Source of the DNA: Isoetes taiwanensis
Taxonomy: Eukaryota; Streptophyta; Lycopodiopsida; Isoetales; Isoetaceae
DNA length: 64,000 nucleotides
Assembly: GCA_021234155.1 (NCBI GenBank)
Contig: JAJEKV010000051.1
Coordinates: 951,692 to 1,015,691, forward strand
Direction: 5' to 3'
Positions 21,133-31,799 of this stretch are shown here, in pieces. Within the stretch, counting starts at the first letter, position 1. The number at the start of each line of letters is the position of its first letter. A program made the position numbers and the translations under genes. The notes below the pieces were generated by a model. It was not told the origin of the DNA. It was given only the letters and a program-made list of their open reading frames with translations, and did no database searches.

Positions 21133-21198
21133 CTGATCATTGTAAGTAACGTAGCCAGCATATCTTGCCACGGGCACCATTGGCATCTGGCCAACCAA
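21133..21198 (-). CDS. exon of unrecognised minus-strand gene (5' part, exon 1)
   Basis: 66 nt (22 codons, phase 0) ending at a clean donor (GATCAG then GTACGG). Reads LVGQMPMVPVARYAGYVTYN then DQ. An upstream ATGGGC at about 21261 followed by GTAGG could be a first exon, but its phase does not fit; translation could also begin at the internal ATG. It marks the most upstream coding piece I can support for this minus-strand gene. Confidence 0.4.
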
Positions 21199-21764
21199 CT
21201 TGTTTAGACAAAGATAAGAAATAACAGCAAATCCAAAGTCCTACCTATAAGAGCCCATTTTTGGAAACTGAATTCAAAGCTTTGCCATGCCATTCAAAAC
21301 TGAGTTCATATCAGACACAAAATGTCCAAATTTCATTCTCACAACACAAGAAAATCATGGGGTCAATACATACTGAAGCTAAATTTCCAACTTCGGCCTA
21401 GCACTAGAACGGATTGGAGCGCAGACTCAAAAATATTAACTGTGTCTAAGTCTAGATTCGGAAAATTCAATCTGGACTACACATCTTCACAAAATACTGC
21501 CTCTGCGGAGCTCATATTGAAGCCTAGGCCATGCCGCTTCCATCAAAACCTACCTTAATCCCAGTGTCATTCGAAAACTTGGCAAAAAACTTCATGAAGC
21601 ACGGCTATGGGAGTCGGAGAGAGAGAGAAACAGAGAAGAGCTACGGCACAAATTTCTGCTGCAATGTGCGGAATTTTGGCTCCGTGCCCATCAATGCACG
21701 AGCCACACGTCGACACGTTTCCAAATGGCATACCCTGCATTTAAACTTTGCGGCTTGCTAGCGA

Positions 21765-22010
21765 CGGTCGGGATTTAAACTCTAATTTCAACGGCTGTGA
21801 TCAAAAGCCCTAAAAATTAGCACCTTCCTTGCATTTTCAGAAAATAATCAATGGATAGGAATTTTTTGCCTCCCACCATATCCAACGGTAATGAGATGGG
21901 GAGGCATGCCCCATGCATGCCCATGGATGCCCTCATTAAAATCTCACGGTTGCAAGTTTGCCACCTCGCCGCTTTTCAAATAAACGGACTAGATTCATTT
22001 GAGTATATAG
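21765..22010 (-). mobile_element. GCATGC-type MITE-like element, copy 3
   Basis: Shares CAAAAGCCC, CACCTTCCTTGCA and a GGGGAGGCATGCCCCATGCA block with the copies at 3.6-4.1 and 12.0 kb. The repeated, self-complementary GCATGC words could form cruciforms. The small ORF over it is a by-product. Confidence 0.45.
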
Positions 22011-22032
22011 ACAAGGTATATGATGGGGTTCT

Positions 22033-22870
22033 CTTGAGATTCTTCAGATTCCCTAAGGTTCTGTTGAGATTCCTCTAGATTCCTAAAGATCCCATGAAGA
22101 TTCCCCTAGATTCCCTTAAATTACCATAGATTTCGTAAAGATTCCCCTAGCATCTTAAAGATTCCTTTAGATCATATAAAGATTCCTTTAGATTCCATCA
22201 AGATTCCCCTAGATTCTTCTAGATTCTCCTAGATTCCCAAAGATTCTCTGTAGATTCTCTAAAGTTCTATCAATAGTCCCTAGATTCTCAAATATTCTAT
22301 GAAGATTCCCCAAATTCCCATAAATTCTCTCGAGATTTCCAAAGATGCCCCAAGATTCCCCATGATTCTATGTAGATTCTCTTGGATTCCCTTAGGTTCT
22401 CTAAGATTCCATGAAGATTCTTTTAGATTCTCTCAAGATTCACATAGTTTTCTCAAGATTCTATGTATATTTCCTAGATTCTCTAAGATTCTATCAAGAT
22501 TCCCCTAAACTATCAAGTATTTCTATAAAGATTCCCTAGGTTCCCATAAATTCTCTCGAGATTCCCCTACATTCCTAAAGATGTCTCAAGATTCACGCAA
22601 ATTCGCATGGTTCTATGTAGATTATCTTGGATTCCCATAGATTCTCCATAATTCCATCAAGATTCCCCTACATTCCGAATTATTCTCTCAAGATTCATAT
22701 AGATTCCCCAAGATTCTATTTAGGTTCTCTAAGATGCTATGAAGATTCTGTTAGATTCCCATAGAGCCCTAAGGTTTTCTTGAGATTCCCTAAATTCCCA
22801 AAGACTATATCAAGATTCCTCTGCATTCCCCAAGATTCTATGTAGATTCTCTTAGCTTTCCTGAGATATT
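22033..22870 (+). repeat. phased AGATTC array, about 0.84 kb
   Basis: Very regular AGATTCYCYTA / AGATTCTATGA units of 10 or 11 bp (for example AGATTCCTCT, AGATTCCTAA, AGATCCCATGA, AGATTCCCCT in direct succession). It runs straight into the palindromic element beginning at about 22870. Confidence 0.9.
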
Positions 22871-23240
22871 ATGAGGATATCCTTATATATATACAATTAT
22901 ATTGAGTGCCACAAATGTTGGCAGTGCCACAAATGGTGTAGAGATTGATGCCACAAAATGTTGGTAGAGATTGATCTCGGCCGTCCATCTTTTGAGATGG
23001 ACGGTCCAGACGGTGCCACCTCGTAACTCCCCAAGCATCCCTCTTGTTGGTGTACCAAAATATTGGTACAGATTGATCTCGGCCGTCCATCTCTTAGATG
23101 AACGGCCCACAACAAAAGCCCCAAATAAGCCCCTTGATGCAGAGTGTGTGTAGACATTTAAATCTCGGCCGTCCATCATCAAACTGGGCGGCCCACGTTA
23201 AGCCCCCAAATTGACCCCTTTATTTGGGGCTTCGATCTGT
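22870..23240 (-). mobile_element. palindromic MITE-like element, copy 2
   Basis: Reverse-complement copy of the element at 41.6 kb: ATACAATTATATTG, GTGCCACAAATG, GGTAGAGATTGATCTCGGCC, two GGCCGTCCATCT palindromes (near 22979-23007 and 23080-23106), GGTGCCACCTCGTAACTCCC, then AAAAGCCCC and CCCCTTTATTTGGGG. Peptides such as GRDQSVP in overlapping frames recur in other copies only because the DNA does. Confidence 0.75.
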
Positions 23241-23435
23241 GGACGTCGAGTTTGCCCTCTTCCCCATTTCCTCGGGCTCTTGCCGAAGAACTCCTCCATC
23301 TATGGCCGATTCGGGGACCGTGATATCCAGTGCGCGGATCGTTTACGCACTTATCTTTCTCTCTCCAGGCCTGCGCTTTTCCTATGTCTCGACCTCGGAT
23401 CCATTCTAGTGCCCCCCTCGGTTTCTCGTTCAAAA

Positions 23436-24040
23436 GTAGTTGAAGCGGTGATCAAGCGGAGACTCAAATTTTGCAAAAGACACAACTACAATATGTCTTC
23501 ATCATGCTATTGCTGATTATGCAGAAGCTCTCACACAACGAATGCCCAGAAACTTGAAGTTTTCTTTTCTATGCTTATGATCTTCCCTATGAAGTGGTGA
23601 TATACACCAATGTTATTGCCGTTTCAACATTTATTTCCCAGGTGGTATATTTTGTGAATTCGGGATCAGAGGCAAATAATATGGCAATGTTGATGGCAAG
23701 ATTGTACACAGGATCTTATGATATAATTGCTTTGAGGAACGCATATCATGGTATGAGTCCTTCTACAATGGGTCTGACGGCCCACAGTACATGGAAATAT
23801 AATGTTCCTCAGGTGCAAATCCAGGCTCATTTATTGTAAGGAAAAATATGTTTATACTAGTTTTTGTAATCACCCATCTGCTCGTACCTCAGGGATTTGG
23901 AGTGCATCATGTGTTAAACCCTGATCCATACAGAGGCATTTTTGGATCAGAAGGAAAGCTTTATGCAAAAGACATTGCTAATCTAATTGAATCTGGCACA
24001 TCAGGTCAAGTGGCAGGCTTTTTTGGAGAAACTATACCTG
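23436..24040 (+). pseudogene. AGT2: alanine-glyoxylate aminotransferase 2-like, three broken exons
   Basis: Three consecutive exons of a mitochondrial class III PLP aminotransferase of the AGT2 type can be followed. Exon A (23436-23559) reads VVEAVIK, then after a one-base shift DTTTICLHHAIADYAEALTQ and RMPRNLK. Exon B (23642-23812) is exactly 57 codons: [51 protein letters not shown], with a CAG/GTGC donor. Exon C (23893 to about 24037) reads [45 protein letters not shown] is the PLP-phosphate-binding motif and NAYHG is also typical. Lesions: a frameshift in exon A; the donor after NLK lacks one G (AAG then TTTT); similarity stops after GETI, before the family's QGVGG block and the PLP lysine. 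The 5' exons are absent. The family normally transfers the alanine amino group to glyoxylate; this copy cannot. Confidence 0.85.
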
Positions 24041-24099
24041 GCAGACTCTTCAAGAAGTTCTTGCAAGCAAAGCTTTTCTAAGATTTCAACATATGTTTT

Positions 24100-24417
24100 G
24101 ATAGCTGTGGAGATGGAATCTTCAACAAATTGGAAGTACTAAGCCGGCTATCTGCCGAAATTGCATCTTCGGCATTCCGCCCTTGGATTTTGAGTTGCCG
24201 AATTGATCGATCCGTGAAATCCATTACTCCCGGATTTTCTGTTTCCACTGCCTGCCGATTTCTCTGTTTCGAGCTTTGGATCACCGTTCTTACTCCCTCC
24301 AGCATTTCATATGCCCGTGTTATGCCCGTGTTAAACGACCGAGCAATGGAGATGAACGTAACCCTTCAAAAATTGTACCGGTATGCAAGTTTCCGTATAG
24401 CTGCGCTCAAAAGGTAA
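24100..24417 (+). CDS. possible first exon, unrecognised
   Basis: A frame open over 24130-24417 ends at an AAAAG/GTAATT donor and contains in-frame ATGs (for example before PVLNDRAMEMNVTLQKLYRY). The stretch is visibly richer in C and G than its surroundings, as 5' exons often are. No similarity is recognised and no downstream exon could be paired. Confidence 0.25.
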   Translation, partial: DSCGDGIFNKLEVLSRLSAEIASSAFRPWILSCRIDRSVKSITPGFSVSTACRFLCFELWITVLTPSSISYARVMPVLNDRAMEMNVTLQKLYRYASFRIAALKR

Positions 24418-24532
24418 TTCTAAAATACCGCTTACATTCATGTAAGATATGTTATGTTTATTCTAGCACATCGTGATATTAACTGTTTCGCATTCTATTT
24501 CTTGGTCATATGTTGTTACCTACGATTACATT

Positions 24533-24570
24533 ATCTATGATGGGTAGACAATATCTATGATGGGTAGACA
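24533..24570. repeat. short direct duplication 2 x 18 bp
   Basis: ATCTATGATGGGTAGACA occurs twice, 20 bp apart. Confidence 0.8.
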
Positions 24571-24579
24571 AAAGAGGGT

Positions 24580-26730
24580 GGATTCTCAACCATGGTTCAT
24601 ATTCATGGAGGGACGTAGTTTTGAACTTCCAAGTATGGAATTCATTGTGATCTTGCAACTTCAAAAGGATATAAGTTTTGTACTTACGTAATCTTGGTGG
24701 ATACTTTAGGTAAGATAAGGTAATCTTTGTTTTAGAACAGGATTGGTTTAAAATATGTTCTTTCAGTGGTATCACAAGATCGATTGCAAGATTTTCTAGA
24801 ATTGTCGTGGTGCCATTTCATCTTATTGAGACAATCTGTCAAGTCAACAACTCTCGTTGCTATTTTCTACATTTTAACCAATGTGTGATCGCTTTTCTAA
24901 AGATTGCAGCCTCGTTGTACCGCCCATGCCTTTGAACAAACCCTTAATGGTTGTTTTAAATTTCGTCGTTTTTATAGTCGGCATCCTCGGATATAGTTAG
25001 TAACTTCTCGATGGTTTGTTGATGTAAAGCTCAATGTCCCGCGAGGAGGTTGCTAGTCTTTGTTAAAATTATGAATAAGCGTGCAAGGCGTGCCCTCCGG
25101 ATAACCAACATCTCTTGCAACTTTTGAGAGCTCGAGAATTCCATGTGTTGCTTTGTATTTTTCAGGCAAGTAGGTATAGAGTAAAATCAACGTAAGCTCA
25201 GGTCTATCAAAACAAATTGTGAAGAGAAATGACGATTTAAATGAGGGAGATAATTTACAGGTGTAAGACCATTATCTTTTCGTGTTAAATAGAACTTCGG
25301 ATTCCTTTGCTTATGGAGGGCTAATACAATTTTGTCAACTTTTTCTTCTCTCACAGTTTCTTGCAGATCCAAATATTGAAATGCAGCCCTGGATAATGGC
25401 TGAGAAAGGCTTTGTGGAGGTATGAGCTTCATCAATATCCAAAACATTTCATATTGTCTTTTCCCAAGAGGATTTGAACGACCCTATGAAGACAAAACTT
25501 GAGTTAAGGGAGCAGGAAATACTCGAGCTGAGATATGGTGGGAAGTAGGTGTTCTACTTTAGCAATTGTCATGGTCAATGTTTAAATTTGGTTTGCAACC
25601 ATTTTGAGAAGAAACATTTTAATAATCCAGATGTTGCAGCACAAAAATTGAGAATCCGAGGCATGTTAATGAAATTGAGGAAATCTGTTTGGCTACATCC
25701 TCGTTGGGTGGAATTGTTCCTTCTGGAACAGGGTTAGCTTGGAATAATTTATGGGCTGGATGTATCAAATGTCATTGGTGAAGGGTCCGTCTCTATGTTG
25801 CAGAATTTTGTCTGGTGTTGAAGCGCATTCGATGTTTAGCACCAGATTAGGTAAATTTTGCTAAGACAGCGAAGCTGAGCATACAGATTAAATGTAATTT
25901 TTGTTCCTTGAAACCGTTGGGATTGAGCCCTAGCCCCTTGCCAATTCTGTTAAAATCCCTGCCCGTTTGCCAGTTCTGCTAAAATGCCTGAGTAAATAAG
26001 CATATAGCAAGAATTAGACAGAGAAACTCGATAACTCCCTGGGCCTCTTGAAGAAATCGACCGCCTGGTTCTTTTGTGACTTGAAGCTCTGTCCAGTCTA
26101 TGTCTTTTTCAAACCGAACCTAATAATCCGATTGAAACAAGTTATTGAAATGCCATGGATCGGGTTCCCAAAATCTCAGATAACTCCCATAAACAAGCTC
26201 CATTTTCGGTGTGAGAACATGCGTTGGAAAGGTTGGAGAAAGATCTACAAATGGTCTTAGGTGTATATTTTTCAGATTGATAGCAGAAATGGTGCAAAAC
26301 AGAGAAAACGTTTATGCTATATCCAGATAGTTCTTGCAGCAAAACTTTGATAGCTGATTGGCATTACTTCTCTCTAATGATCTCCCTATGCTGCATTTGA
26401 GCGATTATTTTTCCCCGATATGGTGCAAAAGGGTGATCCGGCTTTCAGCTCCAAGTGCAGATTCTAAAGGGCTAGGTTTAGATGTGGGTTTAGAAATTCC
26501 TGTCAGCAAATGGGTTTTGTTGTTGCTGTTCCGGCAGGATTGTACGGATAATTGTACCATTGGTTTTTCAAAGCATACTACTGCATATGAAAAGTGACAG
26601 CATAGGTGATTTCAATGAGGAGAGCGGCAATGTATTTAGCAACAAGTGGAGAAAATTCATGTTTTGCATATGTTTTACCAACTATAAAATCGTTTTGTAT
26701 GTTATCCTTCCTATATGCATGATTACTAGC
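24580..26730. other. no confident gene
   Basis: Short exon-like pieces with TTGCAG acceptors occur (for example DPNIEMQPWIMAEKGFVE near 25365-25420, and an open frame at 25549-25737), but none is recognised or paired with a neighbour. Confidence 0.3.
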
Positions 26731-26732
26731 AC

Positions 26733-27031
26733 AAGAACTTTATGCAACAAACATTAGACATGCGCTCTTGTGATCTTGCATGCGCTCTTGTTGGCTGGTA
26801 GACCTGCAAGGTCTTTTGCATTACCTGATGACGAGAAACCAGCCATTCAGCAGCTTTGCTTGCTTACAATGGTTTTGATATCCTTACCTCATAAGAACTT
26901 TATGCAACAAACATTCGACATGCGCTCTTGTGATCTTGCATGCGCTTTTGTTGGCTGGTAGACCTGCAAGGTCAGTTGCATTACCTGATGATGAGAAACC
27001 AGCCATTCAGCAGCTTTGCTTGCTTACAATG
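26733..27031. repeat. 160-bp direct duplication over coding remnant
   Basis: AAGAACTTTATGCAACAAAC through GCTTGCTTACAATG is present at 26733-26871 and again at 26893-27031 with only a few differences. A 21-bp stretch (GTTTTGATATCC...) separates the copies. Confidence 0.9.
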
Positions 27032-27190
27032 AAGCCAGTGATCTTTGCTGCAAATGTTGCAGAAACAGATCTTCTTGACCCTTCAAGCAATGCGCATGCA
27101 GAAGCTTATGGATGTTGCGAAGACATTACAATCTGAAGTAGTGGTTGTATCCGCCCAGATAACTATCTTGCAGATCTTCCTCCTCTTTTT
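26770..27190 (+). pseudogene. YchF/Obg-like ATPase remnant, duplicated and frameshifted
   Basis: Copy 2 reads LLLAGRPARSVALPDDEKPA, IQQLCLLTMKPVIFAANVAE, TDLLDPSSN. This is the GRPARSV, LCLLTMKPxxYxANVAExDL region of YchF (Obg-like ATPase), most like the organelle-targeted bacterial-type form in plants; NVAE is the altered G4 motif (NxxE) that gives the family ATP preference. After the DPSSNAH block a one-base shift restores MDVAKTLQSEVVVVSAQ, and a second shift restores YLADLPPL (family: LQSExVxVSAQVEAELADLP). The first copy repeats only the GRPARS to LLTM part. Walker A, the TGS domain and the ends of the gene are absent. Two frameshifts plus an exon duplication mean no functional product. 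Confidence 0.8.
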
Positions 27191-27199
27191 GTACATAGA

Positions 27200-28000
27200 T
27201 ATGAAATAGGCTCGAAGTTGTATTCTTTGTCATGGTCTTTTTATAAAAACATAATAAGGCTAATAAAAAGGATGTGGAGGGTAGTTTTAATGAGAGAAAT
27301 ACGTTAACTATATGAAGATAATACAGCTTCTTCTATAATTATCACGTATGTTATAGTTACCTGCTGTTATATTAGTTATCTACATGGTATACTAGGGCCA
27401 TTTTCAAAAATTCTTCTTACAGAGGTGTAAAAGCAGAGCACTAGTGACAACTCCAGGATAAGAGGCATCCAGCTGCACTTTCTGTATTTGCACTGAAAAC
27501 ATGTGCCTCTTATTTTCAGAGGTATGTCTTTTCCGATTCACATTTCTGGACATTTGAATTTATTCTCTTCATCCCTCTATTTCGTCATTCCCATGATGCA
27601 CAAATTGTCCGATTATTTGACCGTCAATAACTGTATTCATGCGATGATGAATGTGGTATGGCTTCTCAATGTATCTTTGTAGGCTAGCATTATTTCTTGC
27701 AAAATAATGATTTATCTCCATTAGTATTGCTGCACAGCATATGGAGGAAATGCAATTTCATTGCAAGACAATATTATGAGACAATTGCTGGACTTTGTCA
27801 ACTAGGTTTTGGATCAGAGAGTCTTTCAAGTGTAAGGATTAGCAAAAGCATGTTTGAAACTATAGTTTAGGGGCTGCTGTCAGAACGTATCTATTAGAGC
27901 GATCTCGCATTGTACAGATATCAGTTCCATAATAAAATTATGATTGCTTTTATCAGCTTATTGCATCTTCAGAGGCTGCTTCCGCTACAAACACTTTTAC
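27200..28000. other. non-coding stretch
   Basis: No recognisable exon. Any further YchF sequence has decayed beyond reading. Confidence 0.3.
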
Positions 28001-28251
28001 TAAATTGTCAGCAAGGGATGACATTTCATGGATTTATTTTTTATGTCTCAGGATGCAGAAGGATAGAAACAAACTGGGAGATGTAAAGAGGTTCTGCTAT
28101 CTAAATCAAAGCAGTGGCTACGAGTTGAAGAAGGGAGACTTGAAATACTTGAGGTTCAAAACGTTTCTCTATATTCTGTCACATTTATGAACGTTTCTCT
28201 ATAATGCTTCACATTTATGAAGTGTTTATGGGGTATGCCTGCACTGTGCAG

Positions 28252-28360
28252 GTGCATTTAAGGAACAAGCCATTCAACTCCGAGAAAGAAAAAGAATCCT
28301 ATTGAAGGAGGTTGTTGCAGAAAGAAAAGGATATGGTGGTGCAGATTTGACAAATATCAT
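28252..28360 (+). CDS. isolated exon, weak AAA+-like motif
   Basis: 109 nt between acceptor CTGTGCAG and a consensus donor (ATCAT then GTGAGT). The open frame reads AFKEQAIQLRERKRILLKEV and VAERKGYGGADLTNI. The end, GYGGADLTNIM, resembles the GxxGADLxNLxNEA segment of AAA+ proteases such as FtsH, though the upstream helix does not. Nearby exon-like pieces (DAEGxRNKLGDVKR type at about 28051-28090, QVLSELEADLNMCVTL at 28804-28852 after TTTGCAG) may belong to the same plus-strand gene. I cannot assign it. Confidence 0.3.
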
Positions 28361-28399
28361 GTGAGTTTTTGTGCAAAAGTATAAGCACATTATAAGTCA

Positions 28400-31040
28400 G
28401 TAGATCTTAACTTGATAGATATATTTTGAACACTGCAGAAATCTTGCTTCTATAGACTGCGTTTAATTCATTCTGTGCTTCTAAGCGACGCCGGGTCTGC
28501 TAGAGCGGCACAATCTCTGCAAAGTGGCACACATTGTGAAAAACTTATATAAGACTTAAAGAAGTTCTATTTCAGCTGTGGCATTTCTTGGAAATGAGGT
28601 ATGTCTTGTGGATTTGTTTTCCAAGAACCGGTTCTCTAGCATGGAAAAAACCATGGTTGCATGTTTTAGTTTGTTCAAATTTCAAGGCATGTTTCAATTC
28701 AGTTATTTTGTGTAGTGAGATTTCGTTTAGTTTGTACTGCTCTTCCATGTTCTCATTGTATTTAAGCTATACTTTATGCTAAGTTATTTCTTTGATAATT
28801 TGCAGCAAGTATTATCAGAGCTGGAAGCTGATCTTAACATGTGTGTCACTCTGGTTTAGCACCAGAAGCAGCCAGAAACTATTTATCTTAAGGGGCAGTC
28901 AATTGACAAATGAACTTGGATTCCAATGGAGTCGCACAACATCCCAGATGGTCAAGGTCCTGGGGACGATAAACCTGTGCTATGGCAAAAGGTTTGCATT
29001 CAATCCAAAATTAAAATTTGCCTTGCAACATCGACTTGCATTCTGAATTTTAGAAATATCCCATTCATACAGGTTTAGAAGTCCCATGACGGCGCCAATC
29101 TTGACGTTGGAGCTCAATGCATTTTCTAGCCTTTTTGTATTTTTGCGTCCATTTTGTCATACCCTTATTTTGCTTTCACAATCTCCATTGAGGAGCAATC
29201 ACAATCCATAGACTGTTATCTTCCTGTTACCTTTGTTTTCAAATTGTTTTTCCAGATGGGATGTGAAGCCTATTTGCATGCTTCTGGGCTATTTTGTTCC
29301 AATTCGAGGCTTTCTTACCTTCTGTACCTCTGTTTTGCAGATCCCTCGGGTATGGACCTGATGGCAAAGACAATTTGAGTTTTTGTTTCCGTATCTGAAA
29401 GGGCTCAAGCCGTTGCTCGGGATTTCTTGATCAATATCATGTATTTGGATAGGATCTGGGCTAAACGGTATCACATAGTTTGACGTAAGAATTCATACTA
29501 CTCAAGGCAAGTAGCTTTCAATCCTTTTTCTTTCATAACGCCAGGAACTATTATGCAACAATTGGGGATTGTAAGAAAGCACAACCCTTGCCTTTTATAG
29601 ACTGCACATCTGCGAAAAAATGTCAGGTTATAAGATTTTAATATCGATTATTTGGGATCTTTAGTCTTGGACTAATGGGTAGACCATTGTACTCTAAGCA
29701 ATATGTTATCTCCAATAAGGCTTGTAAGAATAGGCAAGATTTCTTGGGTATATTGTAGCTGTGGTTTTTAATGGCCTCCAAATATGGTGGAAGCGTGGAT
29801 TGGCCTCAAAATTTTGCTCTCATAATGGAAGCAAAAGACTTTTTTTTTTTGCAAAGATTGAGCCTGGAGCCAACAAACAGTGTTGTTAAACAGAGCATGT
29901 AGGTAGATTATTTTATGGAAATTTTATATGGATAATATTAATAGATTGCATTCATCCAGGCAGCTCAGAAGAAACTTGAACCAATCTGAAGTAGGGCACA
30001 AATGCATGGATAGCCAGCAAATGGGCAGGTAAGATTCTCTAGGTGGCTTATGCACTGCTCATAGGAAGACACTACTTATATTTGTTGGAGACTGCATAGA
30101 GAACATATGCAGACTTTTTGCCATCTTTTTGTTTCACACTTTGCTCCTAGACAATTTTACTGTAGTTGTCCTTTTTATCAACTTCCAATCTATTTTCTGG
30201 ATCTATAATTTTACATATTTGTGGTTTGACCTGACTAGTTGAGATAATGATGTGCCATATTGGCAAATGAACAAGATTCATGTCTTATAGAACAGTGGAT
30301 TTTACATGAAAAAACGGGTGTTCAACCCATCCATCATATGTGCACCATGAATTCCACTTTCTGCCTATGCAGTTTGCTCAATTACGTTTTGGTCATAATT
30401 CTCCTTAGTTTGGAAGAAGTTCGAAAGTTAGGATTATTGGCAACATCCATATGTTATTTGATGGGGAAGAATTACCTTCACAGTACATGTATCCAATCTT
30501 CAACATGTTTGCTGCACACAATGTTAAAAAGATAATGAAGGCAGATATGAGGCACAAACACAAGCTAATGGAGCTCCTTCAGTGTTCCATGATGTGCCCT
30601 AATTTCAGCTAAGTGCCATTTCAAGTTGCAGGAATTGCAGGGTCAGTAATGTAGATATTTGACAAAATTAGTAAGATAACAGAACGTTAGTTTTGCCATT
30701 AAGGAAGCACTCCTGGCCCGCCATGCCAATTGCCTTTGGTGAATGTGTGTCCTTTATAGATAGTCATTCTTTAAGATAAGATAGAAGTATGAGTCTGCCC
30801 AAGGTCTTAATAGCCTTGGTGTTGTAAAAGGAACATTCAGAAAAAAGAGAGCACACTTATTGTGATCGTGTAGTGTGGTGGTCGTTTTATGATAAGGTCT
30901 AGGTTAAAAAAAGTATTGTATTTTTGAACTTAGATAAAAGATGGGAGTGTGTCAACCAGCTATAATCCTAACATGCACACACTTAGCACACTAAGAGGAG
31001 GTTGTATGAACACTAGTGGCAAACACTAATGGCAAACTGT
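28400..31040. other. no confident gene
   Basis: Open frames of 60-90 codons are scattered without paired splice sites or known motifs, apart from the QVLSELEADL piece noted at 28.8 kb. T- and A-tracts near 29840 are simple sequence. Confidence 0.3.
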
Positions 31041-31042
31041 TT

Positions 31043-31232
31043 TAACACTAGTGGCAAACTGCACACCATAGGATATAGTAAAGGTAACATGGAGATAATC
31101 CGTATTGGGATATAACACTTTAGCACATTAAAGAGATGAACTTATATAATTTTCCTGTAACACTAGTGGCAAACTGCACACCATAGGATATAGTAAAGGT
31201 AACATGGAGATAATCTATGTTGGGGTATAGCA
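31043..31232. repeat. 115-bp spaced direct repeat
   Basis: TAACACTAGTGGCAAACTGC through ACATGGAGATAATC is repeated at 31043 and 31158, essentially identical for about 58 bp and similar further on. An extra partial ACTAGTGGCAAAC lies just upstream. Confidence 0.85.
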
Positions 31233-31522
31233 CGGGAAGATAAGTAAGATCGAGCATGTTCCATTCATGAAAAAATTTTTGGTTATACTACATTATTGTT
31301 TGGTTGCAGTTGAGAAAGAGAACTCTTAAAAGGAATATGTCCTAAAAGAAAATGTAAACTAGAATGCTAGCAAATTGAATTGCTGAGATATTTGTTTTAC
31401 TAAAAGTGCACTTAAAGTTCACCAGCATTTGTCGAGGTCTATTTGAGATAATTATCATTCAGTAGCATGAGTTGTTCAAGCTGGCATTTTCATTGCAAGA
31501 ACCGATAATTTATGTGCATTTA

Positions 31523-31785
31523 GAACATGATTTTGAGTAAGTTATGCATTTGCATTTTGTGTCAGATTTTTCTTTCTTCTTTCGCTATAGCTTCATATAG
31601 TCATTGGAACGTGGTTTCGAGTAAGTTAAGCCTTTGCATTTTGCAGTGTCTGATGTTTATTTCTTCTTTTTGTTATAGTTTCATACAACCCTTTAGAACA
31701 TAGTTTCGAGTAACTTAAGCCTTTGCATTGTGCAACACCAACTGTCTCTTTCTTCTTTTCTCTAAAACTTGATACAATCCTATAC
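31523..31785. repeat. three tandem units of 85-89 bp
   Basis: Units begin at 31523, 31608 and 31697 with AACRTRGTTTCGAGTAA and contain TTAAGCCTTTGCATT and TTTCTTCTTTT. Non-coding minisatellite. Confidence 0.85.
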
Positions 31786-31799
31786 AATATAATGACTTT

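Noticed and set aside
22299-22508. ORF translating as repeated PRFP/DSFRF peptides, also at 42099-42392
   Set aside because: The frame is a direct translation of the AGATTC array; open frames arise because the repeat lacks stops in one phase.
23250-23409. GC-rich ORF (ADSGTVISSARIVYALIFL) just before the AGT2 exons
   Set aside because: Does not match the AGT2 N-terminus and has no donor; a faint likeness to SERINC membrane proteins is too weak.
28252-28360. Assignment of the 28.25 kb exon to FtsH
   Set aside because: Only GYGGADLTNI resembles the family; the preceding helix does not fit the AAA+ domain, so no gene name is given.
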